A stretch of DNA of 36,744 nt from Gammaproteobacteria bacterium (lineage in GTDB: Bacteria; Pseudomonadota; Gammaproteobacteria; VBWC01): contig JAHFRU010000024.1 of the NCBI GenBank assembly GCA_023266115.1, positions 1 through 36,744 of the forward strand. Direction: 5' to 3'. The position numbers and the translations under genes are program-made. This document shows positions 14,557-23,103 of this stretch, piece by piece. The first letter of the stretch is position 1. The number at the start of each line of letters is the position of its first letter. A model generated the notes under the pieces. It was not told the DNA's origin. It worked only from the letters and a program-made list of their open reading frames with translations, and did not search any database.

Positions 14557-15504
14557 TTGGGCACTGCTATCGTGGCTGCGGCACTGTTTCTGCCTCCTCC
14601 AGTAATGCTGGATCAGATGGCGATCGTGCCGGTGCTTTTTCAAGAAACGGCACCTGTCGGCCATGTGCCGCAAGAGGTACCGGCTATAGGCTCCGAAGGC
14701 GAAGCAACGTCGGCAAACCCCGTTGAGGCTCCCACGCCACCGTCGTCACCGGAGGAAGGTTTGCCGATAGATATTGGCGCCGAGCAGCAGACGGTCGAAC
14801 ACAATGACATTGTGGTCACTGCTCGACCGGGTCATGCGCCGGGAGATCCGTTGCAAGCTGTCAACGCACAGGCATTTGCAATCACCCAGACCGTTGACAA
14901 GGCGGTCGTCGCGCCGGTGGCGATGACCTATCAACGCGCCTTGCCTGGCCCGGTTCGTGGGGCAATCCGCAATTTCTTCAATAATCTGGCTGAACCGGTT
15001 GCATTCCTCAATTTCCTCGTTCAGCTCAAACCCGGCAAGGCGGCCGAGACGGCCGGACGGTTTGCGATCAACACAACGGTCGGCGTCGCCGGGATGATCG
15101 ATGTCGCCCGGAAAAAACCGTTCAAACTACCTCGTAGATCGAACGGCTTTGCCAACACACTGGGCTATTACGGCGTAAAGCCCGGCCCCTTTCTGTTCCT
15201 TCCGCTGATCGGCCCTACGACCGTCAGAGACCTCATCGGCCTTGGTATCGACCGAATGGTTCTTCCGTCGGCGTTCGGCCAGCCGTTCAACCAGCCCACC
15301 TACACGGTTCCAGCAAGCATCGTTGGGTCGCTTGATTACCGGGTCCAGTTCGACTCACAACTTCGCGAGTTGAAAGACACGCCGGACCCGTATGCTGCTT
15401 CGCGCAGGAACTATCTGGAAGGCCGCCAAGCGGAGATTGACGCTCTGCATGGGCGAACGTCACCGCAACCGATCACGCGCCGTACGCTCCCGGTTTTCCC
15501 ATGA
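14557..15504 (+). CDS. mlaA: MlaA/VacJ-family outer-membrane lipid-asymmetry protein
   Basis: Residues from about 95 onward match MlaA: DPLQAVNAQAFAITQTVDKA, RGAIRNFFNNLAEPVAFLN, LQLKPGKAAETAGRFAINT, GVAGMIDVA, and the channel-forming GFANTLGYYGVKPGPFLFLP. MlaA removes phospholipids from the outer leaflet and passes them to MlaC. The 90-residue N-terminal part is acidic and proline-rich and ends in DIVVTARPG, a run like the plug start of sphingomonad TonB receptors. The start is uncertain: TTG 14557 has AAAGG upstream and gives a signal-like hydrophobic stretch, while ATG 14605 is shorter. I see no lipobox cysteine, unlike enterobacterial MlaA. Its stop overlaps the start of the next gene, so it is coupled to a phospholipid-synthesis enzyme. 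Confidence 0.8.
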   Translation: MGTAIVAAALFLPPPVMLDQMAIVPVLFQETAPVGHVPQEVPAIGSEGEATSANPVEAPTPPSSPEEGLPIDIGAEQQTVEHNDIVVTARPGHAPGDPLQAVNAQAFAITQTVDKAVVAPVAMTYQRALPGPVRGAIRNFFNNLAEPVAFLNFLVQLKPGKAAETAGRFAINTTVGVAGMIDVARKKPFKLPRRSNGFANTLGYYGVKPGPFLFLPLIGPTTVRDLIGLGIDRMVLPSAFGQPFNQPTYTVPASIVGSLDYRVQFDSQLRELKDTPDPYAASRRNYLEGRQAEIDALHGRTSPQPITRRTLPVFP

Positions 15505-16187
15505 TGCATGGCTCTCCTGCTCGTTCCGAACTACGCCGCATACAAGAGAATTGGCTTGCCAAGAGCGAACGACGGGTTCTCCAATGGCTTTGCGCCCGAA
15601 TGCCTGCTTCCATCACGCCGGATCGCCTGACCGCCATCGGCATGATTGGAGCCACAATGGTTTTTGGCGGCTACATTGCGAGCAATCTTGGCCACCTTTG
15701 GTTACTTTTGTCCCTCGCCGGCTATGTCGTTCAATGGTTTGGGGACTCAATGGACGGAAGCCTCGCGCGGTATCGTAAGATCGAGCGCCCCTCCTACGGA
15801 TACTTCATCGATCACAGTTGTGACGGGATGGCAAATCTGATGATCGTGGCCGGGATCGGCCTTTCCCCGTACGTGACCATGAACATCGCCATGGTCGCGC
15901 TGGCCGGTTACCTCTTGATGTCGGTTCACACATTCCTCGCGGCGCGAGTGATGGGCGAATTGCGACTGTCCTATCTCGCAATGGGTCCTACCGAGCTTCG
16001 CCTTTTCCTGATCCTGTTGACGATTGCGATGATGGCAATCGAGCCCGGCGGAGACCGTATCTGGACGATACCGGCACTAGACGCTCTGGTAGGATTCATC
16101 GGCGCCGCGCTGATTTGCCTATTTATAGTGCAAACCTTGCTAGTGGCTAGAACACTTGCTCGTGTCGATTCAAATGCGGATCGTTGA
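15501..16187 (+). CDS. CDP-alcohol phosphatidyltransferase family protein
   Basis: This 228-residue membrane enzyme carries the family signature D82-x2-D85-G86-x2-A89-R90-x9-G100-x3-D104-x3-D108, which binds the metal and the CDP moiety. Five or six hydrophobic helices surround it. The family transfers a phosphatidyl or similar group from a CDP-alcohol to a second alcohol (phosphatidylserine, glycerophosphate, inositol phosphate or choline). The acceptor cannot be told from the sequence. The helix after the motif holds MVALAGYLLMSVHTFLAARV. The start ATG overlaps the MlaA-like stop, and the 3' end overlaps the glycosyltransferase start by 14 bases, so the three genes are one transcript. Confidence 0.85.
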   Translation: MMHGSPARSELRRIQENWLAKSERRVLQWLCARMPASITPDRLTAIGMIGATMVFGGYIASNLGHLWLLLSLAGYVVQWFGDSMDGSLARYRKIERPSYGYFIDHSCDGMANLMIVAGIGLSPYVTMNIAMVALAGYLLMSVHTFLAARVMGELRLSYLAMGPTELRLFLILLTIAMMAIEPGGDRIWTIPALDALVGFIGAALICLFIVQTLLVARTLARVDSNADR

Positions 16188-17346
16188 TGTCAATGAGTAC
16201 TACTGCCCGACAGGAGGTGGGGTTCGAACGTACATCGACCGGAAAATGCGACTCCTGGCTGATCTTGGTCACGAACTTATTGTCATCGCACCCGGCCATG
16301 AGTATCGTCTCGAACACCGCCCCGGCGGGGGGCGCGTTTTCTGGGTAGCCGCACCCCGCCTTCCGTTCGACCGAAGCTACGGGATGTTCTGGGATGGGGC
16401 TCCGGTAACGGCACTGCTCGATGAACTAAATCCCGACGTCGTCGAGACAAGCTCGCCGTTTCGCCCCGCATGGATCGTCGCCAACTGGAGAGCGCCCGCG
16501 GCTAAAGTCTTCTTCGCACACAATGACCATATGACTGCCTACGCGCAGCGTTGGGTGGGACGACTGGCCTCGCGGCAAAAAGTTGAGAGTTGGTTTGGGT
16601 GGTACACCCGCTACCTTGCTCACTTCCTCGACAGGTTCGATGCCTTTGTCACGAATGGCAGGACGCTCGACCGTTGGTATTCCGGCCGCGGACTTCAGGT
16701 CGATGCACCGCTTCCGCTCGGCGTGGAAGGCGGCGTTTTCGCCCCGCATCTTCGAGATGAACAACTACGGGCAGCGCTACTGGGCGAGTGCCACCTTCCG
16801 CCTTGTGCGCATTTACTTATCGGGGTCGGGAGGCATCACCCGGAGAAGCGCTGGCCGATGGTTATTGATGCGGTTGAACAAGCCGGCCAATCGGCACCTA
16901 TTGGGCTCATCCTCCTTGGCGACGGCGTCGATCGACCCAAAATCTTCAGCCGCGTCGCTGGCAATCCCCACATCCGGCTGTTTAAGCCGATCTTCGAGCG
17001 TGAGCGATTTGCATCCGTGTTGGCCAGCGCAGATGCGCTCGTGCACGGATCGGATACCGAACCTTTTGGTCTCGTTGCCTTAGAAGCCATCGCGTCATGG
17101 CTGCCGTTGATTGTTCCTAACGAGGGAGGGTCAGCGGAATTTGCAGCACCAAGCCATTCCGAATCCTATAATGCGCGTGACGCGAAATCCTGCGCAGCGG
17201 CGATCCTGCGCCTGTTGGCGCGGGATTCCGTACAGTTACGTTCGGCAACCCTGGATGCAGCAGGAAGAGTTCGTACGGATCTCGATCACCTAATTGATCT
17301 ACTGGATTATTATAATCAGCTACTCTTACGACGATCGATTTCATGA
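16174..17346 (+). CDS. Glycosyltransferase, GT4/GT-B fold
   Basis: This is a 390-residue protein. The N-terminal Rossmann half starts MRIVDVNEYYCPTGGGVRTY, a glycine-rich acceptor-side loop typical of GT4. The C-terminal half has LLIGVGRHHPEKRWPMVIDAV, the nucleotide-sugar loop LILLGDGVDRP, and the EX7E-type motif HGSDTEPFGLVALEAIA. No membrane helix is evident, so it is cytosolic or membrane-associated. I choose the ATG at 16174; the frame opens 18 bases earlier. Overlap with the phosphatidyltransferase gene suggests that it glycosylates that enzyme's lipid product or a related lipid. The sugar and acceptor are unknown. Confidence 0.85.
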   Translation: MRIVDVNEYYCPTGGGVRTYIDRKMRLLADLGHELIVIAPGHEYRLEHRPGGGRVFWVAAPRLPFDRSYGMFWDGAPVTALLDELNPDVVETSSPFRPAWIVANWRAPAAKVFFAHNDHMTAYAQRWVGRLASRQKVESWFGWYTRYLAHFLDRFDAFVTNGRTLDRWYSGRGLQVDAPLPLGVEGGVFAPHLRDEQLRAALLGECHLPPCAHLLIGVGRHHPEKRWPMVIDAVEQAGQSAPIGLILLGDGVDRPKIFSRVAGNPHIRLFKPIFERERFASVLASADALVHGSDTEPFGLVALEAIASWLPLIVPNEGGSAEFAAPSHSESYNARDAKSCAAAILRLLARDSVQLRSATLDAAGRVRTDLDHLIDLLDYYNQLLLRRSIS

Positions 17347-17385
17347 TAAATTTCGCGAAAAAAAATGAAGCAAGGGTTGTAGTCA

Positions 17386-17859
17386 TTGACGTATCTTACG
17401 GAAAACATTCCCTGGTGGCTTGATATAGCGCGCATCCTACTGGCAGGGTTGCTGGGTGCCATAATTGGCTGGCAACGTGAGCACCACGGCAGGGAAGCCG
17501 GAATCCGAACCTACATGGCTGCTTCGCTAGGAGCCTGCGCCTTCGGACTTGTGTCGAACGCCATCGGGGACCAAGGTCGCATCTCTGCGGGAATTGTTAC
17601 TGGAGTAGGATTCATTGGCGCCGGCATCATCCTGCGCGACGCTGGGCGCGTGACGGGGCTCACAACGGCAGCTACGCTCTGGGCGTCTGCAGCGGTCGGG
17701 TTAAGCGCCGCGTACGGGATCTATCATCTGGCTGTCATAACCGCTCTGATGCTTCTTCTGATCCTTGAGCTGCCTCGCATGCCTGGGTGGACGCGGGTTT
17801 CGCACCGAGCCCGCTTGCATGTACACCATTCGGATTCCGACGACGAACCTACTCGATGA
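17386..17859 (+). CDS. MgtC/SapB-family membrane protein
   Basis: This 157-residue protein has four to five hydrophobic helices and the MgtC signatures LLGAIIGWQREHHGREAGIRTY, VTGVGFIGAGIIL and GLTTAATLWASAAVGL. MgtC proteins are tied to growth in low magnesium and to regulation of ATP synthase and phosphate uptake. Short versions lacking the C-terminal ACT-like domain, as here, are common. The start is a TTG at 17386 with AAGGG about 11 bases upstream; the ATG at 17365 is followed by a stop in its frame. It lies 39 bases after the glycosyltransferase, so it may be the fourth gene of that operon. Confidence 0.85.
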   Translation: MTYLTENIPWWLDIARILLAGLLGAIIGWQREHHGREAGIRTYMAASLGACAFGLVSNAIGDQGRISAGIVTGVGFIGAGIILRDAGRVTGLTTAATLWASAAVGLSAAYGIYHLAVITALMLLLILELPRMPGWTRVSHRARLHVHHSDSDDEPTR

Positions 17860-18025
17860 ACATCACCTTGCACGCCGAAGCAGGCCAATCGGCTCGGAAT
17901 CTAGCGCCGTGGAAGTTGGAATTGACGTCCCTTTCTCGGGATTTTCGCTTCGATGCAGCTTTTGAACGGCCAAATGAGCCTGCGGCTCAATCCGTGCTAT
18001 GATACGCTTGTACTGGGGATGTTCG
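17860..18025. promoter_or_regulatory. Upstream region of the cupredoxin gene
   Basis: This gap holds a small hairpin, TGAGCC-tgc-GGCTCA (17975-17989), followed by TATGAT at 17998-18003, which could be the -10 of the cupredoxin gene. The -35 is poor, so an activator or alternative sigma factor may be needed. Confidence 0.35.
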
Positions 18026-18421
18026 ATGCGCTCGCTAAGCCTCGCTGTTTGCGGCCTTCTTCTCGCGGGGCCTGGCTTTGCTCAATCGCCGAACTGGTTG
18101 AACGCCCGGACGATCGAAATCGACATGAAGAATTTCGCTTTCGTTCCAGCCACGATCACGCTTCAACGCGGTGTTCCCTACCGCTTGCGCTTTGTTAACA
18201 CGGCAGGGGGCGGCCACAATTTTGTCGCCAAGGCCTTTTTCGAGCAAGCCAGTATTGCCCCTGCCAGCCGGTCGACGATCAACAAGGGTGAGGTCGATCT
18301 GGGAGGCGGAGAAAGCGGGGACGTGCGCCTGGTTGTCAACCGGATCGGAACCTACGACGTGCATTGTTCGCACTTCATGCACTCGATTTTCGGCATGAAA
18401 GGCAAGATCGTCGTCCGGTGA
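18026..18421 (+). CDS. Exported cupredoxin (blue-copper-like) protein
   Basis: This 131-residue protein has a signal peptide ending GPGFAQ (residue 20). The mature part has the plastocyanin-like fold pattern, with a first copper-ligand histidine at H64 (GGGHNF) and a C-terminal ligand loop C114-x4-H119-x4-M124. That gives the His-Cys-His-Met set of a type 1 copper site. It is probably a periplasmic electron carrier or copper binder. The frame is open nine residues further upstream, but MRSLSLAV is the natural signal start. It lies upstream of a siderophore receptor on the same strand with a 247-base gap, so a shared transcript is not certain. Confidence 0.8.
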   Translation: MRSLSLAVCGLLLAGPGFAQSPNWLNARTIEIDMKNFAFVPATITLQRGVPYRLRFVNTAGGGHNFVAKAFFEQASIAPASRSTINKGEVDLGGGESGDVRLVVNRIGTYDVHCSHFMHSIFGMKGKIVVR

Positions 18422-18668
18422 GCGTCACTGGCTCGGCTCTCTTCCATGTCATGGCTGAGGACGTTCGGCGTAATGCAACGGCAAAGCCAACTCAGGCTCT
18501 GATAAGTGATCTCGTCGGGCTTCGTAACATTGCCGTAGTCCGTTTCGCTGGCCTCATATTTTAGAGAGCAAGTCAACGGGCCCGACAGCGACCACCCCGA
18601 AGGGCTATTGCGACGCACTCTCAAATCACCTATTGCGTTGGTGAGAGAGATTCGCAAAAGGGTCAACG
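18422..18668. promoter_or_regulatory. Leader of the siderophore receptor gene
   Basis: No gene is seen. About 50 bases before the receptor start, ctctcaaatcacc and ggtgagagag (18619-18651) form an imperfect inverted repeat around tattgcgtt. It could be an operator or a leader hairpin. I see no good match to a 19-base Fur box. Confidence 0.35.
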
Positions 18669-20813
18669 GTGAGAAATCTTGGTATTGGAACTGCACTCGG
18701 CTTCGGGCTGCTCACCGTCCCGGCAATGGCTCAAGACCAGTTCCTGCCGGGACCCGGCAGCACCTCGCAAACGATCATCGTGACCGGCGTCCGCGACGGC
18801 TATCAGATCGATGCGACCAGCACCGCCACGCGCACACCGACCGAGCTCAACGATGTCCCCCAAGCGGTCTCGATCATCACGGAAACGCAGATCGACGACC
18901 AGGCGATGCGCTCTATTGCCGATGTACTACGCTATGTCCCCGGCGCCGTAATCTCCCAAGGTGAGGGACACCGCGATCAGATCATCCTGCGCGGGAACAG
19001 CAGCACCGCAGACTTCTTCGTCGATGGCTTGCGGGACGACGTGCAATATTATCGCGGCCTCTACAATGCAGAGAGGATCGAGGTTCTGAAAGGTCCCAAC
19101 GCGATGATCTTCGGGCGCGGCGGCGGCGGGGGCGTAATCAACCGCGTCACCAAGCGCCCTGTCGCCAACGCCTTCATCAGCGGCAGCGGTTCGGCGGACA
19201 CATATGGCGCATGGTATGTCGACGCCGACATCAGTCAGCCACTCAGCGAGTCCGTCTCCACCCGGATGAACGCCGTTTACGAGGAGTTCCGAAACAATCG
19301 CGACTTCTATGACGGGCGCCGGGTTGCGATCAACCCGACCGTCGCGCTCTCGCTCGGCGGTGCGACTCGGATCGATCTGGGCTTCGAATATAACAGCGAC
19401 AAGCGAACGATCGACCGAGGCGTCCCCTCGGCCGTTCAGGGCTCGCTGACGAGCCCGTCACGCCCGCTCACCGGCGCCCGCGACACCTTCTTCGGTGTGC
19501 CGGGATTCAACGTCAGCGATTTCGAGGCCAAGGTCCTGAATGGGCGCGTCGAGCACCGCTTCAGCGACAATCTGACCCTGACCAGTCGGGTCCTGTATGG
19601 TGATTACGACAAGCTCTATCGGAACGCCTTTCCGGTCACCCCGGTCACGTCGCGCGGCGGCGTCCAGAGCGTCGGCCTCGAAGCGTATAGCGATCCCACG
19701 ACACGCAAGAACCTGCTCAACCAGAACGACCTTGTTTGGAGGGTCACCACTGGACCCGTCCGCCACGTGCTGCTCGCTGGCTTCGAAATTAGCGACCAGC
19801 GCACGCGCAACCAGCGGATCAACGGCTTTTTCGGGGGTGGTGATATCGTCAACGGGGGGCGGCGCGTCTTTGTCGGGTTGGCCGACCCGATCACGGTGCC
19901 GCCGGTCACGCTGCGCACCACTCCCAATACCGGCTACCGGTCAATCCGCACGAACGCCGACGCCGCCGCCTTCTATGTGCAGGACCAGATCTCGATCGGC
20001 GACCATGTCGATCTGATCGGCGGCGTTCGCCGCGACCGCTTCACGCTTAACGTCGACGACCTGGTTGCCGGGCAGAGCTATCGCCGGACCGACACGCTTT
20101 GGTCTCCCCGAGTGGGCGTGGTGCTCAAGCCGGTGCAACCTGTCTCGATATACGCCAGCTATAGCCGGTCCTTCCTGCCGCAGTCGGGGGATCAATTCTC
20201 ATCGCTCGATGTCACCAGCGCCGCGCTGGAGCCGGAGAGGTTCGACAATTACGAGCTTGGCCTCAAATGGGATATCCGCCCGACGCTGAACCTGACCGCC
20301 GCCATCTACCAGCTTGACCGCACCAACACCCGCGCGGCCGACCCCAATGACCCCGCACGGACGGTGCTCACGGGCGCGCAGCGCAGCAAAGGGCTCGAAC
20401 TCGGCCTTAGCGGCGCGATCACACCCCAGTGGCAGATCAGCGCGGGCTATGCGCTGCAGGACGCGACAATTCGCAAAACGACGAGTGCCGCCCCGGCCGG
20501 GCGCGAGGTTCCGCTGGTTCCAAAACAACAGGCTTCGCTCTGGACGCGTTACGACCTCACCCCACGCTTGGGGGCCGGCGCCGGTGTCTACCACCAGTCG
20601 AAAAGCTTCACGTCCATCAGCAACACCGCCATCCTGCCCGCCTTCACCCGCGTCGATGCCGCCGCATTCTTCAAGCTCACCCCCCAGATCGAGGCGCAAA
20701 TCAACGTCGAGAATCTGCTTAACAGCGATTATTTCTCGTCCGCCTACAACGACAACAACATCATGCCCGGCGCGCCGACGACGGTGCGCGCAACGGTTAG
20801 AATGAGATTATAA
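18669..20813 (+). CDS. TonB-dependent siderophore receptor
   Basis: This 714-residue outer-membrane receptor starts at a GTG with AAGGG about 8 bases upstream. A short signal peptide ends PAMAQ. The plug has TIIVTGVRDGYQ, TRTPTELNDVPQAVSIIT, LRYVPGAVISQGEGHRDQI, LRGNSSTADFFVDGLRDD and RIEVLKGPNAMIFGRGGGGG, the wording of the catecholate or hydroxamate siderophore receptor group (FhuE/Fiu/FoxA type). No STN domain is present, so unlike the receptor at 10567-12903 it is not a signalling transducer. It ends in RMRL rather than in an aromatic residue. The substrate cannot be determined. It faces a convergent hypothetical gene. Confidence 0.85.
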   Translation: MRNLGIGTALGFGLLTVPAMAQDQFLPGPGSTSQTIIVTGVRDGYQIDATSTATRTPTELNDVPQAVSIITETQIDDQAMRSIADVLRYVPGAVISQGEGHRDQIILRGNSSTADFFVDGLRDDVQYYRGLYNAERIEVLKGPNAMIFGRGGGGGVINRVTKRPVANAFISGSGSADTYGAWYVDADISQPLSESVSTRMNAVYEEFRNNRDFYDGRRVAINPTVALSLGGATRIDLGFEYNSDKRTIDRGVPSAVQGSLTSPSRPLTGARDTFFGVPGFNVSDFEAKVLNGRVEHRFSDNLTLTSRVLYGDYDKLYRNAFPVTPVTSRGGVQSVGLEAYSDPTTRKNLLNQNDLVWRVTTGPVRHVLLAGFEISDQRTRNQRINGFFGGGDIVNGGRRVFVGLADPITVPPVTLRTTPNTGYRSIRTNADAAAFYVQDQISIGDHVDLIGGVRRDRFTLNVDDLVAGQSYRRTDTLWSPRVGVVLKPVQPVSIYASYSRSFLPQSGDQFSSLDVTSAALEPERFDNYELGLKWDIRPTLNLTAAIYQLDRTNTRAADPNDPARTVLTGAQRSKGLELGLSGAITPQWQISAGYALQDATIRKTTSAAPAGREVPLVPKQQASLWTRYDLTPRLGAGAGVYHQSKSFTSISNTAILPAFTRVDAAAFFKLTPQIEAQINVENLLNSDYFSSAYNDNNIMPGAPTTVRATVRMRL

Positions 20814-20885
20814 CGGTGTTGGCCAACTTGGTCGGGTGCGGATCAAGCCGCCCTCGCAAAAGTCGGTGAGACGCCGCTGGCCGGT

Positions 20886-21341
20886 TTAGAAACCAGTCTT
20901 CGCCGATGGATCACAGGACTGGCGCATGAACTCCAGGGCATCACCGACGCGGCGCACCGCGTCGTTGTCCCCGACGAATATATCGAGACCCTCGTAGGGC
21001 TGCGCGCCCCCTTTGATCTCCACCGACGCCTGGGGCGCGTTGGCCGAGTAAAGCGGTCGGATCGCAACCACCTGATCTAGTTTCACGCTGAGGGCGCTTT
21101 TGTCGGCGAGCGTGAGCGTAACGAGGCAACCACCTTTCACTCCTACGCTCGTGATCCTGCTGTTCCGCACGAAACCCGGCCAAGGCTTTGCGACGGCTGT
21201 GCCGCGGGTCAGCATGTCCTGGACGAACTTCGACGCACCCGCGGCGGTTCGTGGTTTGGCGGGCACCACCTGCTGAGCCGCCACGGGCGCTGCGCTTCCG
21301 AGCGAAAGTGCGTAGATCAATAGGTCAGGACGATGGGGCAT
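20886..21341 (-). CDS. Exported protein of unknown function
   Basis: This 151-residue protein has an N-terminal signal peptide (to about residue 22, PVAAQQ). The mature part has no recognised domain. It contains GVKGGCLVTLTLADKSALSVKLDQVVAI and FVGDNDAVRRVGDALEFMRQSCD; the two cysteines may form a disulfide. The pattern of alternating hydrophobic residues suggests a small beta-rich periplasmic protein. It runs leftward, convergent with the siderophore receptor and 19 bases after the lipoprotein gene, with which it may be cotranscribed. Confidence 0.6.
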   Translation of the reverse strand: MPHRPDLLIYALSLGSAAPVAAQQVVPAKPRTAAGASKFVQDMLTRGTAVAKPWPGFVRNSRITSVGVKGGCLVTLTLADKSALSVKLDQVVAIRPLYSANAPQASVEIKGGAQPYEGLDIFVGDNDAVRRVGDALEFMRQSCDPSAKTGF

Positions 21342-21360
21342 CAGTGAACTTTAGCCGACC

Positions 21361-21624
21361 TTAGTCCTGCGTGGCGATAGGCGGAGGCGGCGCGGGCGCC
21401 TGATGCCGGGCGGGAAACAACGGCACGCCACCCCTATGATGGCCGTAGCCGTAATCACCTACGTCGAGCTGGAGAAGGCAATTCGCATAGCTCTCCGTTC
21501 CAGGCTGGAAGCCGTAGCTCGCACACGCCGCCCGATGGCGAGCGGCCATTTCTCGCGGACTGACGCAGCCAGAAAGCACGAGCGACGTCGAGATGGCGAG
21601 AAGCTTGAAAGCGTCACGCACCAT
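21361..21624 (-). CDS. Small lipoprotein of unknown function
   Basis: This 87-residue protein has a lipoprotein signal (MVRDAFKLLAISTSLVLSGC), with lipobox LSGC and the acylated cysteine at residue 20. The mature part includes AAACASYGFQPGTESYANC-like spacing around two further cysteines and a C-terminal tail rich in G, H and P. Proteins with GF.PGTE.YANC runs are common small lipoproteins of alphaproteobacteria with no known function. The frame opens at 21654, but 21624 gives the proper signal. It is upstream of the exported protein at 20886-21341. Confidence 0.65.
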   Translation of the reverse strand: MVRDAFKLLAISTSLVLSGCVSPREMAARHRAACASYGFQPGTESYANCLLQLDVGDYGYGHHRGGVPLFPARHQAPAPPPPIATQD

Positions 21625-21812
21625 TGTCCTGGTCCAAACAAGGGCGGAACCCAAGGGGAAGAGCGCCGCGCTGGACGCAGAATGAACCAGTCCTCGTCAA
21701 AAGCCAAATGCCATTGTGGCCGGGACTCGCGATGGGAAAGCGGTCGACGACAACGCCACATTAACCTTCTTCCTTCACGGTGGAAGCCGGACCAACCCCG
21801 ACGCGAGCGTGC

Positions 21813-22487
21813 ATGTCGCTTTTCCTCGATCAAACGTTTGCGAGCACCGGGTTAGCTGCGATCCTATTCGGGGCTGTTGGTCTCGGCTGCGTGGTGAGCT
21901 GGCCGCTCCTACCCTCGCGCCGGGGAGCGCTCATGGTGCAGGGCGCGGGCGCGGGCGCATTCGCGCTTCACTTCGCGCTGATCGGCGCGCCTACCGCTTC
22001 GGCCGCATGCGTTCTTTCCCTGATGCAGCTCACCGTCGCGCTGGTGGTTCGTGACCGGGTTGCCAAGCTCGCGCTCGACGGCGCGACGTTGCTCGCGCTG
22101 CTGTTGCTCACCGTGGCGACCTGGCATGGAATCCTGTCCGGCCTTGCCGCTTGCGGCGGTGCATCTTCTTTCATTGCGCGGACCCAGCGATCAACGACGC
22201 GGATGAAGATCGTCTTTCTCGTGGCCGCGCCCTTCTGGCTGGCCCACAATCTTCTCATTGGCGCACCGTTCGCCTTGGCCGTTGATCTTGTATCGGTCGC
22301 GGGGAATCTGCTCGGGCTTTTTGCCTTTTGGAAGCGGGAACAGCGTCAAGCGGACGGGCCGCGCAGCCTCAGCTATCCGGCGCGGCTTTCCCCACGTCAC
22401 GCTTTCCGCTCTGGTCACCTTTCCCTCGGCAAACTCGCGATCTCAAAGCGCGCGCGCGCGTTACAGGGAGTCCAGATCCTCACATGA
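21813..22487 (+). CDS. YgjV-like inner-membrane protein
   Basis: This protein of about 224 residues has roughly six hydrophobic segments (GLAAILFGAVGLGCVVSW, GAGAGAFALHFALIGAPTA, and FWLAHNLLIGAPFALAVDLVS among them) and matches the pattern of the YgjV inner-membrane family of unknown function. The hydrophobic core ends at about residue 175 (GLFAFWKREQR). The last 45 residues are basic and poorly ordered and may be a non-native extension. I choose ATG 21813 (MSLFLDQTF). The stop overlaps the acetyltransferase start (ATGA at 22484), so the two are coupled. Confidence 0.65.
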   Translation: MSLFLDQTFASTGLAAILFGAVGLGCVVSWPLLPSRRGALMVQGAGAGAFALHFALIGAPTASAACVLSLMQLTVALVVRDRVAKLALDGATLLALLLLTVATWHGILSGLAACGGASSFIARTQRSTTRMKIVFLVAAPFWLAHNLLIGAPFALAVDLVSVAGNLLGLFAFWKREQRQADGPRSLSYPARLSPRHAFRSGHLSLGKLAISKRARALQGVQILT

Positions 22488-23083
22488 CACAGGTAATATA
22501 CGCGCGCCCACTCCCGCCGGCGCGTTCGATAGCTCAAGTAGGCGGAAAGCAGAGCTGGAGCGAGCTACGGCCGGCGAACCTTGACGACGCTAAAGCTTTG
22601 GTACGCTTGAAGATCGCCCTCGCTCGCGAAGCGGAACATATGATCTTCGATGTCCGGGATCGAGGGGAACTCCTGCGCCGCACAACTGCCGAACTAAACG
22701 CCGCCGTAGCCGGCGAGCGAGGCATCTTCGTCCTGCAACGCATAGGCGACCTCGTCGGCTACATAGATGTACGGAGCGTGTGCATCGAAGGCGCTGCAGA
22801 ATTTGCCTCTTTTGATCTGGCTATCCGGACACGGTGGCAGGGACGTGGGCTTGGAGCAAGCCTGGTGAAGTCCGCCGAGGAATGGGTACGTCGCCGTGGC
22901 TTGCTCTTCCTGATCTTCCACGTCGCTGTTCGCAACGACCGGGCGTTCGCATTTTATGAACGGCTTGGCTATACCGTGTGCGGAGATGTTGTGGCAGCCA
23001 ATAAAGAATCAGGCGTTATTGGCGATTACTACGCGATGGGCCGAATGCTCGATGCTGATGCTGAGGAGGATGCGTTAGCGTGA
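22484..23083 (+). CDS. GNAT-family N-acetyltransferase
   Basis: This 199-residue protein has the GNAT acetyl-CoA motif A (RTRWQGRGLGASLVKSAEEW, with Q/RxxGxG/A) at about residues 110-130. Motif B follows, LIFHVAVRNDRAFAFYERLGYTVCG, as in RimI-like enzymes. It transfers an acetyl group from acetyl-CoA to an amine; the substrate is unknown. The ATG start overlaps the YgjV-like stop. The end lies only 20 bases before the left inverted repeat of IS6100, and the C-terminus (DAEEDALA) appears natural, so the insertion did not truncate it. Confidence 0.8.
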   Translation: MTQVIYARPLPPARSIAQVGGKQSWSELRPANLDDAKALVRLKIALAREAEHMIFDVRDRGELLRRTTAELNAAVAGERGIFVLQRIGDLVGYIDVRSVCIEGAAEFASFDLAIRTRWQGRGLGASLVKSAEEWVRRRGLLFLIFHVAVRNDRAFAFYERLGYTVCGDVVAANKESGVIGDYYAMGRMLDADAEEDALA

Positions 23084-23103
23084 TGCATAACTATCATCCC
23101 GCC

